IMG/VR virus record: IMGVR_UViG_3300037247_000684
Span: 1 to 45,767 of that record
Length of the DNA stretch: 45,767 bases
Strand: one strand, 5' to 3'
Source: a virus
Both the position numbers and the translations under genes were made by a program. Shown here in pieces: positions 23,224 through 30,928 of this stretch (positions within the stretch are counted from its first letter, which is position 1; each line of letters opens with the position of its first letter). The notes beneath the pieces are model-generated. The model was not told the origin of the DNA, searched no databases, and saw only the letters and a program-made list of their open reading frames with translations.

Positions 23224-23637
23224 TTAACTGGTTAGGAGTTTTGGCATTTTTGTTTGTTCGAGCTTTGCAATGTTTTCTGGCAACCTCATAAATTCGCCAA
23301 CCGTAGAGCCGTCCGGCAAACACATCTGGGCAAGAAACTGGTCTTCAAATGATTCTACCCCAGCCTCGATTTCCTCAAATTTCATTTTCAAAGTCATATA
23401 GAGAATCCGCCATCTTTGTCGCATTTCCTGCTCGTATTGCTTTTCTGTTTTGTCGTCTCTGGAGGGCATCGGGACATTCTTTTTATAAACCTTGCCCTTA
23501 TATTTCCATCCGACTCCATCGCCACGGGGACTTCTACCCCAAAATGATTCCTCGATTCCATAAGATACCAGAAGCTCCTCTATTTTCTGCTTTGAACGTG
23601 CTACGGGAACAGTAGTATTTTTTGCGTATCTGGGCAT
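23224..23637 (-). CDS. Conserved hypothetical phage protein, 137 aa
   Basis: MPRYAKNTTVPVARSKQKIE, a short beta sheet, PMPSRDDKT, then RILYMTLKMKFEEIEAGVES and FLAQMCLPDGSTVGEFM match a very widespread phage family of unknown function (the usual pattern has LPDGSTVGxW). Start ATG 23637 is preferred over GTG 23643. Confidence 0.7.
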   Translation of the reverse strand: MPRYAKNTTVPVARSKQKIEELLVSYGIEESFWGRSPRGDGVGWKYKGKVYKKNVPMPSRDDKTEKQYEQEMRQRWRILYMTLKMKFEEIEAGVESFEDQFLAQMCLPDGSTVGEFMRLPENIAKLEQTKMPKLLTS

Positions 23638-23639
23638 CT

Positions 23640-23771
23640 TCACAGTCCTTTCTTGAATAAGGCCAACTGGCCGGCTCTCTGCTCTTTAACTGGTACTCCT
23701 GTATCTACTGCCTCTAATCTCTGATGGGCAATCTCACAGTATTGAGGGTAATATAGCTTATTCTCCTGCAT
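23640..23771 (-). CDS. Hypothetical protein, 43 aa
   Basis: GAGGCACGG precedes ATG 23771. Ends GQLALFKKGL near the next gene start. Function unknown. Confidence 0.5.
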   Translation of the reverse strand: MQENKLYYPQYCEIAHQRLEAVDTGVPVKEQRAGQLALFKKGL

Positions 23772-23938
23772 CCGTGCCTCTCAACATCTTTGCTCTATGT
23801 AATTGTTTAAGTATAGCAATTATTCGATAGCGAGATTTATACCATTCTTCTTTTTTTATGAGGATTATACCTTCGCCCCAAAACGTGAATTGTGGCATTA
23901 TTTTTTCCGCTCTTTCTTCGTATTTAGTCTCTGACATT
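23758..23938 (-). pseudogene. Small gene with apparent one-base frameshift
   Basis: ATG 23938 has AGAGGC upstream and opens MSETKYEERAEKIMPQF. In the five-base A run at 23880-23884 the frame breaks. Removing one base would continue TFWGEGIILIKKEEWYKSRY and so on to the stop at 23758, giving 59 aa; as written it stops after 33. The span is 181 nt, one more than a whole number of codons. Sequencing slip, mutation or +1 frameshift are all possible. Confidence 0.5.
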
Positions 23939-23979
23939 CTTGCCTCTCAATTCTTCTTTCTTCTTAGAACAAGACTTAA

Positions 23980-24408
23980 TTATGCTACTTTCTTATGCTC
24001 TTTTCTGTGACATTTTATGCAAGTTGGCAAAACATCGAGCCAGTGTTCTTTGGCGTAACCTTTATAGTGGTGATACTCTTGGGCTGAATTGGGACAATAA
24101 TTACATCGTAAAAATTTGGCGTTTGGTATCAAGCCGCTTTGTATGGCTCCGTTTACTGCACTTCCTGCTTTTCTTGCTTTAGAATGCCGAATGCATATCT
24201 TCTTTCGGACAACTTTGCCTTTTTCACTTTTTTCATATTTACTACTCGCCCTACGATGCACTTCCCTGCCCTGCTCAGTTTGTATATAATTTTTACAACG
24301 TATCCCAAAACACTTTTTGCACTCGCTTGTACGACCATCTTTAGTTCTTTTCTCTTTGTAAAATTCAGAAAGCTGTTTGTCTTGTTTGCACTTTGAACAG
24401 GTTTTCAT
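23980..24408 (-). CDS. HNH homing endonuclease-like, 142 aa
   Basis: N-terminal zinc motif TCSKCKQDKQLSEFY..SECKKC, a basic middle, and a C-terminal CNYCPNSAQEYHHYKGY..LPTCIKCHRKEH, which is an HNH/zinc nuclease core. It is a paralogue of the plus-strand gene at 41074. It lies 52 nt downstream of the interrupted tRNA-like element, an arrangement typical of mobile endonucleases near introns. Confidence 0.75.
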   Translation of the reverse strand: MKTCSKCKQDKQLSEFYKEKRTKDGRTSECKKCFGIRCKNYIQTEQGREVHRRASSKYEKSEKGKVVRKKICIRHSKARKAGSAVNGAIQSGLIPNAKFLRCNYCPNSAQEYHHYKGYAKEHWLDVLPTCIKCHRKEHKKVA

Positions 24409-24460
24409 TGTATGGTTCCAACTCTTTTGCTGCTTGGATTGTTGTAGAAAATGAAATTAG

Positions 24461-24726
24461 GTGTTGCGAGGCAGGGATTTGCACCCTGCATGGTTAATCT
24501 TAGCCCGACTTCCTGCTCTTTGACTTCATACCTTTTTGTTAAAAGGCTTCGGTCATCCGTTGTGAAACGGCGTAGTTTATTCGTAGGCACGTACTGCTGA
24601 CCAACTCTGTCTGTCAGTCGCCCTTGTAGTAGGAAACTATGAGCGCCAAGCCACAACACTTGGCCGCCTACCTCCAGAAGCAAAACCTTACGAGCACCTA
24701 AGCGTCTACCTATTCCGCCACCCGCA
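24461..24726 (-). tRNA. tRNA-Leu-like halves split by about 190-nt insert
   Basis: The 5' end (TGCGGGT, then GGCGGAATAGGTAGACGC) is a Leu-type acceptor and D arm. The 3' end (CAGGG-TGCAAAT-CCCTG, then CCTCGCA) is a T arm and acceptor; TGCGGG pairs with CTCGCA. CTTAG (24698-24702) and CTAAG (24499-24503) could be the anticodon stem, with the insert in the anticodon loop. The insert has several hairpins (CCTTTT/AAAAGG, CCGTT/AACGG, CTGAC/GTCAG, GCCAAG/CTTGGC) and CGACT/AGTCG. A small group I intron is possible; no anticodon can be assigned, there is no encoded CCA, and a decayed tRNA is the alternative. Confidence 0.4.
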
Positions 24727-24773
24727 TAAAAAAAGCCCTGGGTTGAATGCCGGTCAAGGGATTTCCCAGAGCT
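24727..24773 (-). terminator. Intrinsic terminator just upstream of tRNA-like element
   Basis: AGCTCTGGG (24765-24773) pairs with CCCAGGGCT (24734-24742), then a T-run reaching the first base of the tRNA-like sequence. On the plus strand one pair becomes C-A, so it favours leftward transcripts. Confidence 0.7.
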
Positions 24774-24862
24774 TCTTTTAACACCTAATTGTATTTGACC
24801 GACATTCATCTTACTTTCTACGATAATCCATTTATTCTTGTTCGTCCAGAATAAAATAAAAT

Positions 24863-25111
24863 TTATTTCCCACAATTACGATGTAAATCACTAACAGGTT
24901 TTTCGTCCCCACATATCAGACAAATATCTGTCGGTTCTTCGGTTGGATAATAATTAAAAGGTTTATCCTCTGGTTTTTCACAACGATAGCCGAAATACTT
25001 ATCATATCTTCGCAAAAGCCATTTCCACAACTTACGAGGTGGTCTATTCTTCCAATCCATATTCTCGGCTATTCCCCATAACCAATACCGAATATAAGTT
25101 TTAATTTTCAT
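24863..25111 (-). CDS. Hypothetical protein with zinc motif, 82 aa
   Basis: Start ATG 25111 with AAAGGGAAAAA. Trp-rich N-terminus (IRYWLWGIAENMDWKNRPPR) and C-terminal CLICGDEKPVSDLHRNCGK. The gap 24774-24862 downstream shows no gene. Function unknown. Confidence 0.55.
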   Translation of the reverse strand: MKIKTYIRYWLWGIAENMDWKNRPPRKLWKWLLRRYDKYFGYRCEKPEDKPFNYYPTEEPTDICLICGDEKPVSDLHRNCGK

Positions 25112-25265
25112 TTTTTTCCCTTTCGATTTCGTTTCGGATTCTTTTGCAGGCCCTGCCAGATAGTACCAGCTTATGATTATCGTGGTCACAGTATTGACAG
25201 ATTTCTGATATTGGCAAATCTCTACCGCAAGACTCACAGGTTTCAGCCTTTGGATATGTACTCAT
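25101..25265 (-). CDS. Small zinc-ribbon protein, 54 aa
   Basis: CESCGRDLPISEICQYCDHD gives two CxxC pairs, then a basic helix. Overlaps the next gene by 11 nt. Confidence 0.55.
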   Translation of the reverse strand: MSTYPKAETCESCGRDLPISEICQYCDHDNHKLVLSGRACKRIRNEIEREKNEN

Positions 25266-25303
25266 TTTTGATTCTCCTTTGCTTTTGTTCTGTCAAATAT
25301 ATT

Positions 25304-25648
25304 TTAATTCTCAAACACATGAATACCCGCCAACATTACAGCATTGTGCTTTTCTTGCCCACCTTGCCTGTTAAAAATTATGACGTCTCCCAGCTTCAAG
25401 GCATTGTATTGCTTAGCAGTAAGCACAAAAGCTCCATCCCGAATGGCTTTATGTCTAACTTGCCTAACGAGCTGCTCGTTTTCCTTTTTCAACGCCTTAA
25501 ATTCTTCTGGCGTAATATAGCGCGACCATTTTACCCTTTTTGCTCTACCACATCCAGAGCAGCTAACCATTCCCGTCCTGCCACAATCCTTAACAAATTT
25601 ATACTTATTAATTCCGCATACACAGCGTTGTATTCCGTGATAAGGCAT
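25304..25648 (-). CDS. Hypothetical protein with zinc ribbon, 114 aa
   Basis: CVCGINKYKF and SCSGCGRAKR form a ribbon; the middle is helical and the C-terminus beta-type (LKLGDVIIFNRQGG). Start overlaps the NinG-like stop by one base. No family recognised. Confidence 0.55.
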   Translation of the reverse strand: MPYHGIQRCVCGINKYKFVKDCGRTGMVSCSGCGRAKRVKWSRYITPEEFKALKKENEQLVRQVRHKAIRDGAFVLTAKQYNALKLGDVIIFNRQGGQEKHNAVMLAGIHVFEN

Positions 25649-26037
25649 TATTCTCCTTTCAATTCTTTCAACTTTTGCTTCAATACTTCATACAATGTTT
25701 CCATCTCTGCTGTACTTATCTTGGCTGGCTTGCCATAACGATATATTTCAAGGTATGCTTCACGGGCAGGAAATCTTTCAGCAAACCACTTCCCGCTTTC
25801 GGTCGGATTATCGTGCCACCATCTATGGCAAAACATACAGCCTAAAAAAATGTTCAATAAGTCCCATCGTCTCAAACTCGCGCCACCACCTTTGGCTACA
25901 ACGTGGCAAGGGTGGCTGTTAGAGCCTTTAATCATCCTGTGGCATCTTTGGCATATATCATTGTCTCTTAGTCTTATGACCTTTAGGCATACTTCGTCCA
26001 ACCGGTCTGTTAATTTCCTTCGTTTACTCTTTGGCAT
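25648..26037 (-). CDS. NinG/Rap-like recombination nuclease, 129 aa
   Basis: ICQRCHRMIKG (C29, C32), HPCHVVAKGG (H42, H45) and GCMFCHRWWHDNP (C67, C70, H71) build an HNH-type zinc nuclease as in lambda NinG (Rap), a Holliday-junction/recombination protein. The WWHDNPTESGKWFAERFP segment supports it over a homing enzyme. Sits with NinB-like and OB-fold genes. Confidence 0.65.
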   Translation of the reverse strand: MPKSKRRKLTDRLDEVCLKVIRLRDNDICQRCHRMIKGSNSHPCHVVAKGGGASLRRWDLLNIFLGCMFCHRWWHDNPTESGKWFAERFPAREAYLEIYRYGKPAKISTAEMETLYEVLKQKLKELKGE

Positions 26038-26284
26038 TGGTCGCGTCCTTGCTTTGTTTTTTTGTTGACATACACCACAAGCCGCTCTCTGGGGCGGGGC
26101 AATCCTCGGAAATTAGACATTTATCTTCGCCAGGGCAGGTTATCTTATAGCCTGGTTGACAATCATCCATATTGGGATGTTCACACCAGAATAACTCACT
26201 TGTTTGACAGCCGCAGCCTTCGCCACATAAACCATCAAAGCCATTATCTTCAAGGTGTTTTTTAATGATTTCTCTAAGATTCAT
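26024..26284 (-). CDS. Cys-rich small protein, 86 aa
   Basis: Helical start REIIKKHLEDNGFDGL, then CGEGCGCQTSELFWC and many Cys (nine in all); resembles small phage metal-binding proteins. AGGACAAG precedes ATG 26284. Overlaps the NinG-like gene by 14 nt. Confidence 0.6.
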   Translation of the reverse strand: MNLREIIKKHLEDNGFDGLCGEGCGCQTSELFWCEHPNMDDCQPGYKITCPGEDKCLISEDCPAPESGLWCMSTKKQSKDATNAKE

Positions 26285-26296
26285 AATCTTGTCCTA

Positions 26297-26710
26297 TCAC
26301 ACAGTCGCTTCATCTGAGTCTGGAATTACACAGCTCCAGTATTTTGCTGCGATGATTTTACAATCGTCAATAAACTGTTTCATTTCTTTCATAGTCAAAT
26401 CAGCAAGACTTTTAACTATCGGCATTTCCTTGCCTGTTTTCTTACTTACAACATATTCCGTCAAAAATTCACCCTTGAGCAAGCCTTTAACTTCCATAAC
26501 CGTATAGCCCGAAGCCTGCGAACATAATACAAACACAATTCCGTGAATATAACGTAACTGTTGCAAAGACTTCTCTTTGCGCCAAGGCTGAATAGTACAT
26601 TCGAGGTCGCCCTGTTCAGCTATACTTTGGATATAAGCACAGAATAAGTCTGCCCTATCATAAACTAAATGGTCTTTTTCAAATCTGCAATGGAATCTGG
26701 GTATTATCAT
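26297..26710 (-). CDS. NinB-like recombination protein, 137 aa
   Basis: Start ATG 26710 with GAGGCAAAC. The segment WRKEKSLQQLRYIHGIVF parallels RNRSLDQNRKLWA of lambda NinB, and LADLTMKEMKQFIDDCKIIA matches its C-terminal helices. NinB (Orf) binds ssDNA and SSB during Red recombination. Position beside OB-fold and NinG-like genes agrees. Confidence 0.55.
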   Translation of the reverse strand: MIIPRFHCRFEKDHLVYDRADLFCAYIQSIAEQGDLECTIQPWRKEKSLQQLRYIHGIVFVLCSQASGYTVMEVKGLLKGEFLTEYVVSKKTGKEMPIVKSLADLTMKEMKQFIDDCKIIAAKYWSCVIPDSDEATV

Positions 26711-26718
26711 AGTTTGCC

Positions 26719-27375
26719 TCAGTACGCTGAGCCACAAGCACATTCTTCTTTTAGATTTCTACACCCATCGCAGAATTGAGCTTTGGCAGGACTATTCTGT
26801 ATTGATGGGTCAGGGTCAGGAGCATTACTTGGCTCTATGCCCGTATAACTAAATTCGACTAATTCCGTAACATAACTATACAGTGGCGTCTGCTTATTCT
26901 GTAGCATTGCTACCATAAAAGCCGTTCTTGACATCCTACGAGCAGTTTCAGGCGTTACAGGATAGGCGTAGGTATCAGGCATATTCAAAGCTTGTGGCCG
27001 ACTTAGGGGAGTTTGGGGTGCTTGTGGCACGTTTGGCTGCTGTGGGGTATTGTATGGGGCTGGTGGAGCATTAGCTGGGACTTGATTGACCATAGCCCTA
27101 TCGTTCCAAAAGCCGGAGTAACCCGTATAAGGCTGCCCTTGTTGGTTTTTGCCTGAATAAGATGACAAGGAAAATTCCTGTCTCATATTACAGAGTGCCG
27201 GTGTTGGCATAGTGCCGTAAAGCCGGACAAGATGCTTTTCTCCACTATCATCTGTCAACTGACATTTACACACTTGTTTTTGGTTTTGGGTTAGAGATAC
27301 ACCACCAATTTCGTTGAATGTACCAAACATAGTTACGTTATTGCCGTTGGCTTGTTTTATTGCTACAAAGTTCAT
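26719..27375 (-). CDS. OB-fold, probable ssDNA-binding protein, 218 aa
   Basis: Residues 20-95 look like an OB fold: QKQVCKCQLTDDSGEKHLVR, then LYGTMPTPAL and SGKNQQGQPYTGYSGFW. A Pro/Gln-rich linker (95-135), a helical region and a CDGCRNLKEECACG zinc-type tail follow. It probably handles single-stranded DNA in recombination or replication. Overlaps the upstream gene by 4 nt. Confidence 0.6.
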   Translation of the reverse strand: MNFVAIKQANGNNVTMFGTFNEIGGVSLTQNQKQVCKCQLTDDSGEKHLVRLYGTMPTPALCNMRQEFSLSSYSGKNQQGQPYTGYSGFWNDRAMVNQVPANAPPAPYNTPQQPNVPQAPQTPLSRPQALNMPDTYAYPVTPETARRMSRTAFMVAMLQNKQTPLYSYVTELVEFSYTGIEPSNAPDPDPSIQNSPAKAQFCDGCRNLKEECACGSAY

Positions 27376-27701
27376 AATTTATCTCTCCAAATATCATTTC
27401 CGAATTCAATTACTTTTTGACATTGCTCTATATCGAAATTGGCAATATGAGTTTCTTCGATATGTACACCTAAGAATTTAGCTAATTTCTTATAAGCATC
27501 ACCCCTTTTGAGCATACCAGATTTCCAAAGATGGTCGAATGCTTCATGCGCCTTTATTCTTGTTTGCCTTGTACCATAATCAGCAGGCGAATTGCCATTC
27601 CAAGAAACAACAGTACAGCCACCAACAGGACAAGAATATCTTATGCCATATCTTGTGTTGCAAGGAATAAGATTTCGCGCCGAATGTATGCTGCACTTCA
27701 T
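27372..27701 (-). CDS. Zinc-finger domain protein (DUF3268-like), 109 aa
   Basis: SCPVGGCTVVSWNGN, then RIKAHEAFDHLWKSGMLKRG, AYKKLAKFLGV and THIANFDIEQCQKVIEFG fit the DUF3268 (PF11672) pattern of a small phage zinc-finger protein. Start ATG 27701 follows AAAGGATAT. Function unproved; DNA metabolism likely from context. Confidence 0.75.
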   Translation of the reverse strand: MKCSIHSARNLIPCNTRYGIRYSCPVGGCTVVSWNGNSPADYGTRQTRIKAHEAFDHLWKSGMLKRGDAYKKLAKFLGVHIEETHIANFDIEQCQKVIEFGNDIWRDKL

Positions 27702-27714
27702 CAATATATCCTTT

Positions 27715-28539
27715 CTAATAGTTAATAGTAACGTGTGGGATTTCCCCTGCTTTCATGTGGGCAACGATTGCCGAAGCGCACGGGCCGACATCAACAAAAT
27801 GAAGCAGCGCGGTGTATATATCGTCCTCTATAGACTTGCGATACTTTTCATCATTGATACGACTTGCTTCTATTGCTTTTTCGGCTGCTATATCTGCTAA
27901 CCTTTCTTCCTCAGCAAGCTCTTTAGCCTCTGCAATCATACCTTCAGCCTTAGCTTTTTCCTCCGCCTGAATTTCAAGTCTTTCAGCTGCCTCTTTTGCG
28001 CTGCGGTTTTCTTCTTCGATTTTGGCTATCTTTTCCTGTTGTTCAAAGATAATTCGGTCAGCTTCAGCCTCGTTTTCTCTTCTTACCTTTTCTTCGGCCT
28101 CCGCCTTTTCTCTGGCTATCTTTTCTTCTGCTAATATAATTGCCCGCTCTCTGGCTTCTATTTCGGCTATCCTCTTGGCTTCTGTGTCTGCGTATTCCTG
28201 CTGCCTTGCCAGAGCTTCTTTAGTTTCTTTGGCCTCGATAGCCTCAAGCGGCTTCTGGTGGAAGGCAATCATCTTATCGACTTCGCCGTTATATTCGTTC
28301 TTTTTGGCATCTAATCTCCTGCCAAAAGCCAATGCCTCAGCCTTTGCTTCCTTATGAATCTCACCAACTTTAGTCTTGACCTTACGAAGCTTTGCTATAT
28401 GGCCTTTTACTTGCTTTATACCTTCTTTGCTTTCGTAATCAAAGGCTAACTCTTCATTTTTGACTTTGTAATCAGCGATTATCGCTGCTACTTTATCAAA
28501 TACAACTAACTCGCTTTTAGGTTCTACAATTTCGTCCAT
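27715..28539 (-). CDS. Coiled-coil phage protein, 274 aa
   Basis: An N-terminal domain (1-85; VAAIIADYKVKNEELAFDY, then KVGEIHKEAKAEALAFGRRL) is followed by about 140 residues of Glu/Ala/Lys coiled coil, and a small C-terminal domain. I recognise this layout from early phage genes beside recombination proteins. Start has AAGGAAAC. Function not known. Confidence 0.65.
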   Translation of the reverse strand: MDEIVEPKSELVVFDKVAAIIADYKVKNEELAFDYESKEGIKQVKGHIAKLRKVKTKVGEIHKEAKAEALAFGRRLDAKKNEYNGEVDKMIAFHQKPLEAIEAKETKEALARQQEYADTEAKRIAEIEARERAIILAEEKIAREKAEAEEKVRRENEAEADRIIFEQQEKIAKIEEENRSAKEAAERLEIQAEEKAKAEGMIAEAKELAEEERLADIAAEKAIEASRINDEKYRKSIEDDIYTALLHFVDVGPCASAIVAHMKAGEIPHVTINY

Positions 28540-28557
28540 TTTAGTTTCCTTTCTTGT

Positions 28558-28917
28558 TTATACTAATCTCCAAACTCTACAACTTTCACGAACATCGCCA
28601 GTTGTTTCTATCTTGCCCTTGTCTCGGAGGCCGGAGAAACGCTTGCGACAGATGTCGTAGGCTTTGTGATATGGATAGTTGAGCATGCGCAAAGCTATAT
28701 CTTTGGTAGTAAAATCAAAAGACTTCATTGCACTGCCTGGTATTGATTGGATTTTATCTAAGATTTCTTTTTCTTGATGATTCAATTTCCCACTTTCGAC
28801 CATCTTCTCGGCAGCGACCTTTGAAGTCTCAGGGTCGTTTGTACGACAAAGTTTATTGACCTCAGCCTGTGCCTTCGTTCCTTTTGATGCGAATTGAAAT
28901 AGAGTATCAGTTTCCAT
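28558..28917 (-). CDS. Putative winged-helix protein, 119 aa
   Basis: Segments LNHQEKEILDKIQSIPGSAM, DIALRMLNYPYHKAYDICRK, RFSGLRDKGKIE read as a winged-helix fold; similar phage proteins start with RTNDPETSKVAAE. Probably DNA-binding. ATG in TAATG overlap with the 46-aa gene. Confidence 0.6.
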   Translation of the reverse strand: METDTLFQFASKGTKAQAEVNKLCRTNDPETSKVAAEKMVESGKLNHQEKEILDKIQSIPGSAMKSFDFTTKDIALRMLNYPYHKAYDICRKRFSGLRDKGKIETTGDVRESCRVWRLV

Positions 28918-29057
28918 TATTCTTTCTCCGAATCTTCGAGGGCTTGGTCTTCTTTTTCGCAGTTATATCTACCGCAATTACTGCATCGCGTTACCCATTC
29001 CCTCATACCACCTGGGTTTAATGCTCTTACGATTCCACCGCAATATTTACATTCCAT
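28917..29057 (-). CDS. Small zinc-ribbon protein, 46 aa
   Basis: MECKYCGGIVR and RCSNCGRYNC carry two CxxC pairs. Coupled to the next gene. Function unknown. Confidence 0.55.
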   Translation of the reverse strand: MECKYCGGIVRALNPGGMREWVTRCSNCGRYNCEKEDQALEDSEKE

Positions 29058-29060
29058 AGC

Positions 29061-29324
29061 TCATTTTCCTTTAATGGCTCTAATGGCACACCAATCGCAA
29101 TATGCTCGGTCGGTTTCTTTGCCCCAAATGTAATCAATCTTGCCGTGATAAAGCCCTTGCTCTTTGAGTCGCTGTTGGGCTTCGCCTATGTTCTGAACGT
29201 AGTTCGGATCTTGGATGTAAACTACATTTGCCTCCTGAATCTGGATTATGCACCACATCGCTATCAAAACGACACAGCCTATGCCTACGAGTAAAATTCT
29301 TATCATTGACATTGCTTTATTCAT
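29061..29324 (-). CDS. Membrane-anchored peptidoglycan-binding-like protein, 87 aa
   Basis: Start ATG 29324 gives MNKAMSMIRILLVGIGCVVL, one membrane segment. The C-terminus (GEAQQRLKEQGLYHGKIDYI, then WGKETDRAYCDW) has the pattern of peptidoglycan-binding domain 1, where L..LG.Y.G.IDG.WG..T is typical. It may contact the cell wall. In the early operon rather than beside lysis genes. Confidence 0.55.
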   Translation of the reverse strand: MNKAMSMIRILLVGIGCVVLIAMWCIIQIQEANVVYIQDPNYVQNIGEAQQRLKEQGLYHGKIDYIWGKETDRAYCDWCAIRAIKGK

Positions 29325-29676
29325 TTCCTTCGTCCTTGATAAGCTCAAATTGTTCTGTGATAGCCCATTGGCAAAGAGGCGAGAAATAAGGATTATCCTT
29401 TTCTCCTGCTCTCCATTGCAAATATTCTTCATCCCAAACAACTTTAATAATTCGCTTGCCAGACTTCAAGCTATCCCCCGCAAAAATATCCTTGCCGTTC
29501 TTGTCTTTGGTGACGAAGGGATGGGCAGTGTCGAAATCACATATACCTTGCTCCCAAATATCGCAATCCATATCATCAATCAGGTCTTTTCTGAATACCA
29601 CTTCGCCGTCCTCGGCAAATATTTCCAGATACCCTACTGTCTTGCCGTCTTTTTTTAGCTTGAATTTATGTTCCAT
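29317..29676 (-). CDS. YopX-like protein, 119 aa
   Basis: DIFAGDSLKSGKRIIKVVWD, followed by an aromatic beta stretch, matches the GxxIYEGDxV...V.W core of the YopX family, common early phage proteins of unknown role. Upstream part (GYLEIFAEDGEVVFRKDLID) is acidic. Confidence 0.55.
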   Translation of the reverse strand: MEHKFKLKKDGKTVGYLEIFAEDGEVVFRKDLIDDMDCDIWEQGICDFDTAHPFVTKDKNGKDIFAGDSLKSGKRIIKVVWDEEYLQWRAGEKDNPYFSPLCQWAITEQFELIKDEGNE

Positions 29677-29833
29677 TTGCTTTCATAGCCTCATCGTATT
29701 CTTCGATTGTCGATACTTCGCCACCACAAGTCGGGCAAGAAAACTCTCCACACTTCCGACAACAATGTATTTCGTCATCAACTGTAAAAGTATGGCTTTC
29801 ATTGGTTAAACATATAAATTCAGGGTCAGGCAT
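29666..29833 (-). CDS. Small zinc-ribbon protein, 55 aa
   Basis: Start ATG 29833 with GGAGCAAG. CCRKCGEFSCPTCGG gives a dense CxxC set. Function unknown. Confidence 0.55.
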   Translation of the reverse strand: MPDPEFICLTNESHTFTVDDEIHCCRKCGEFSCPTCGGEVSTIEEYDEAMKANGT

Positions 29834-30269
29834 TTTCTTGCTCCTCTGGTTGATGGATATTGCCAACAACTTCTAAGTCTTTTCTGTGTCCTGAATTATT
29901 ATAATAGTCGTCTATCCAAAGTGTCCAATTTATCATTGTATTCCTCCATAATTGGTAAAAGCCTTTGTCATTCCAAACAACAACACACCAGAATTTATTA
30001 TCACCAAACTTGATTTTATCCCCCTCATATATCTCTTGCCCTTCAGGGTATTCTTTTGTTCGCTTCTTGTCCTTGAGGCCGGTGGATTGCATAATTTCAA
30101 CGTCTTGTGGAACCAACAGCCAATCATCACGAAACAGAAATTTAATTTGTGCCCAATTACCATGAAAAGAAGGTACTTCAGCAGACACAGGCAGAAAGAT
30201 AATTTGGGAAACTTCGTCCATTGACTCAGTTACCTTATTCCACGCTCTAAAACGAATCTCTCTGCTCAT
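29826..30269 (-). CDS. YopX family protein, 147 aa
   Basis: Start ATG 30269 with AAGGAG gives MSREIRFRAWNKVTESMDEV, then DKKRTKEYPEGQEIYEGDKI, VVVWNDKGFY and DLEVVGNIHQ: a standard YopX protein. An in-frame ATG at 30356 would add 29 residues and has a weaker GAGAGG site. Role unknown. Paralogous in core to the gene at 29317. Confidence 0.75.
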   Translation of the reverse strand: MSREIRFRAWNKVTESMDEVSQIIFLPVSAEVPSFHGNWAQIKFLFRDDWLLVPQDVEIMQSTGLKDKKRTKEYPEGQEIYEGDKIKFGDNKFWCVVVWNDKGFYQLWRNTMINWTLWIDDYYNNSGHRKDLEVVGNIHQPEEQENA

Positions 30270-30367
30270 CTGATTCTCCTTCTCAACCTTCTCAATTCTT
30301 TCTTTTAAGCCGGTCGTATGTACAAAACTCTTATGTCCGAAGTCCATTATGTTCATTGGTTAACCTC

Positions 30368-30619
30368 TCAGGACTTGCTCAATTCACGTTTTAGGTCTTC
30401 AATATCACTGTCTCGAACATTTATGTCTCTCTCCATTCCTTTTATCTCAAATTCAAGCTCTGTGATTCGCTCAGTCAAATCAAGTTGTCTATGGGTCTTA
30501 ATCCATTCTAAGATTTGCCTAATATGTTTTGCTTCTAATGTATCAGGTTGGTTGTCGAGCCAAGATATATCTTCGTCAATCAATTTTTCGTATGCTTTTT
30601 TATTTAATGTACAAGGCAT
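30368..30619 (-). CDS. Conserved small phage protein, 83 aa
   Basis: MPCTLNKKAYEKLIDEDISW, then LEAKHIRQILEWI and a coiled coil (RITELEFEIKGMERDINVRD) match a small family often seen in early phage regions. AGGAG precedes ATG. Function unknown. Confidence 0.6.
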   Translation of the reverse strand: MPCTLNKKAYEKLIDEDISWLDNQPDTLEAKHIRQILEWIKTHRQLDLTERITELEFEIKGMERDINVRDSDIEDLKRELSKS

Positions 30620-30633
30620 ATCATTCTCCTATA

Positions 30634-30717
30634 AAGCGGCGGCGGTGCTCATCCTTGAGCTTACTGTTTCTGTATTCCCTTTTGGCTATCCTTTTTCTTT
30701 TGCCGGTGCCGCCGCTT
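30634..30717 (-). promoter_or_regulatory. GC-rich stem around tiny ORF
   Basis: AAGCGGCGGC (30708-30717) pairs with GCCGCCGCTT (30634-30643), 10 bp, placed directly before the AGGAG of the 83-aa gene. The left arm lies in the 21-aa ORF, so translation there could open the stem. Confidence 0.45.
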
Positions 30718-30726
30718 AGTGTTCAT
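30661..30726 (-). CDS. Tiny basic peptide, 21 aa
   Basis: ATG 30726, 7 nt past the previous stop, starts MNTKRRHRQKKKDSQKG. It may act as a leader peptide for the stem above; like the 20-aa Lys/Arg peptide at 10159 in composition. Confidence 0.35.
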   Translation of the reverse strand: MNTKRRHRQKKKDSQKGIQKQ

Positions 30727-30733
30727 AATACTT

Positions 30734-30928
30734 TTATCCACAATGAGGTTTTATATGCTGCTGAACACACTCTGCACAGATATGAATTACCCCACATTTA
30801 CAATCATTACCGTCCCAATAACAAGGATACCGTTTTCCACAATCAGGACAAATGAGCCATTTTGAGTAATGCCAGAAAGTTGGACACTTGAACAGATAGT
30901 GAAATAATCTGCTTATTCTTATTCTCAT
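30734..30928 (-). CDS. Cys/His-rich small protein, 64 aa
   Basis: Basic aromatic start (RIRISRLFHYLFKC), then CPDCGKRYPCYWDG, CKCGVIHICAECVQQH: two zinc sites possible. GGAG precedes ATG. Confidence 0.55.
   Translation of the reverse strand: MRIRISRLFHYLFKCPTFWHYSKWLICPDCGKRYPCYWDGNDCKCGVIHICAECVQQHIKPHCG

Noticed and set aside
24461-24726. tmRNA as explanation of the split tRNA-like ends
   Set aside because: The 5' half has a full Leu-type D arm and no tmRNA tag frame or typical 5' sequence is present.
24405-24875. 156-codon minus-strand ORF
   Set aside because: It runs through the terminator and the tRNA-like element, with no ribosome site and unlikely composition; read as chance.
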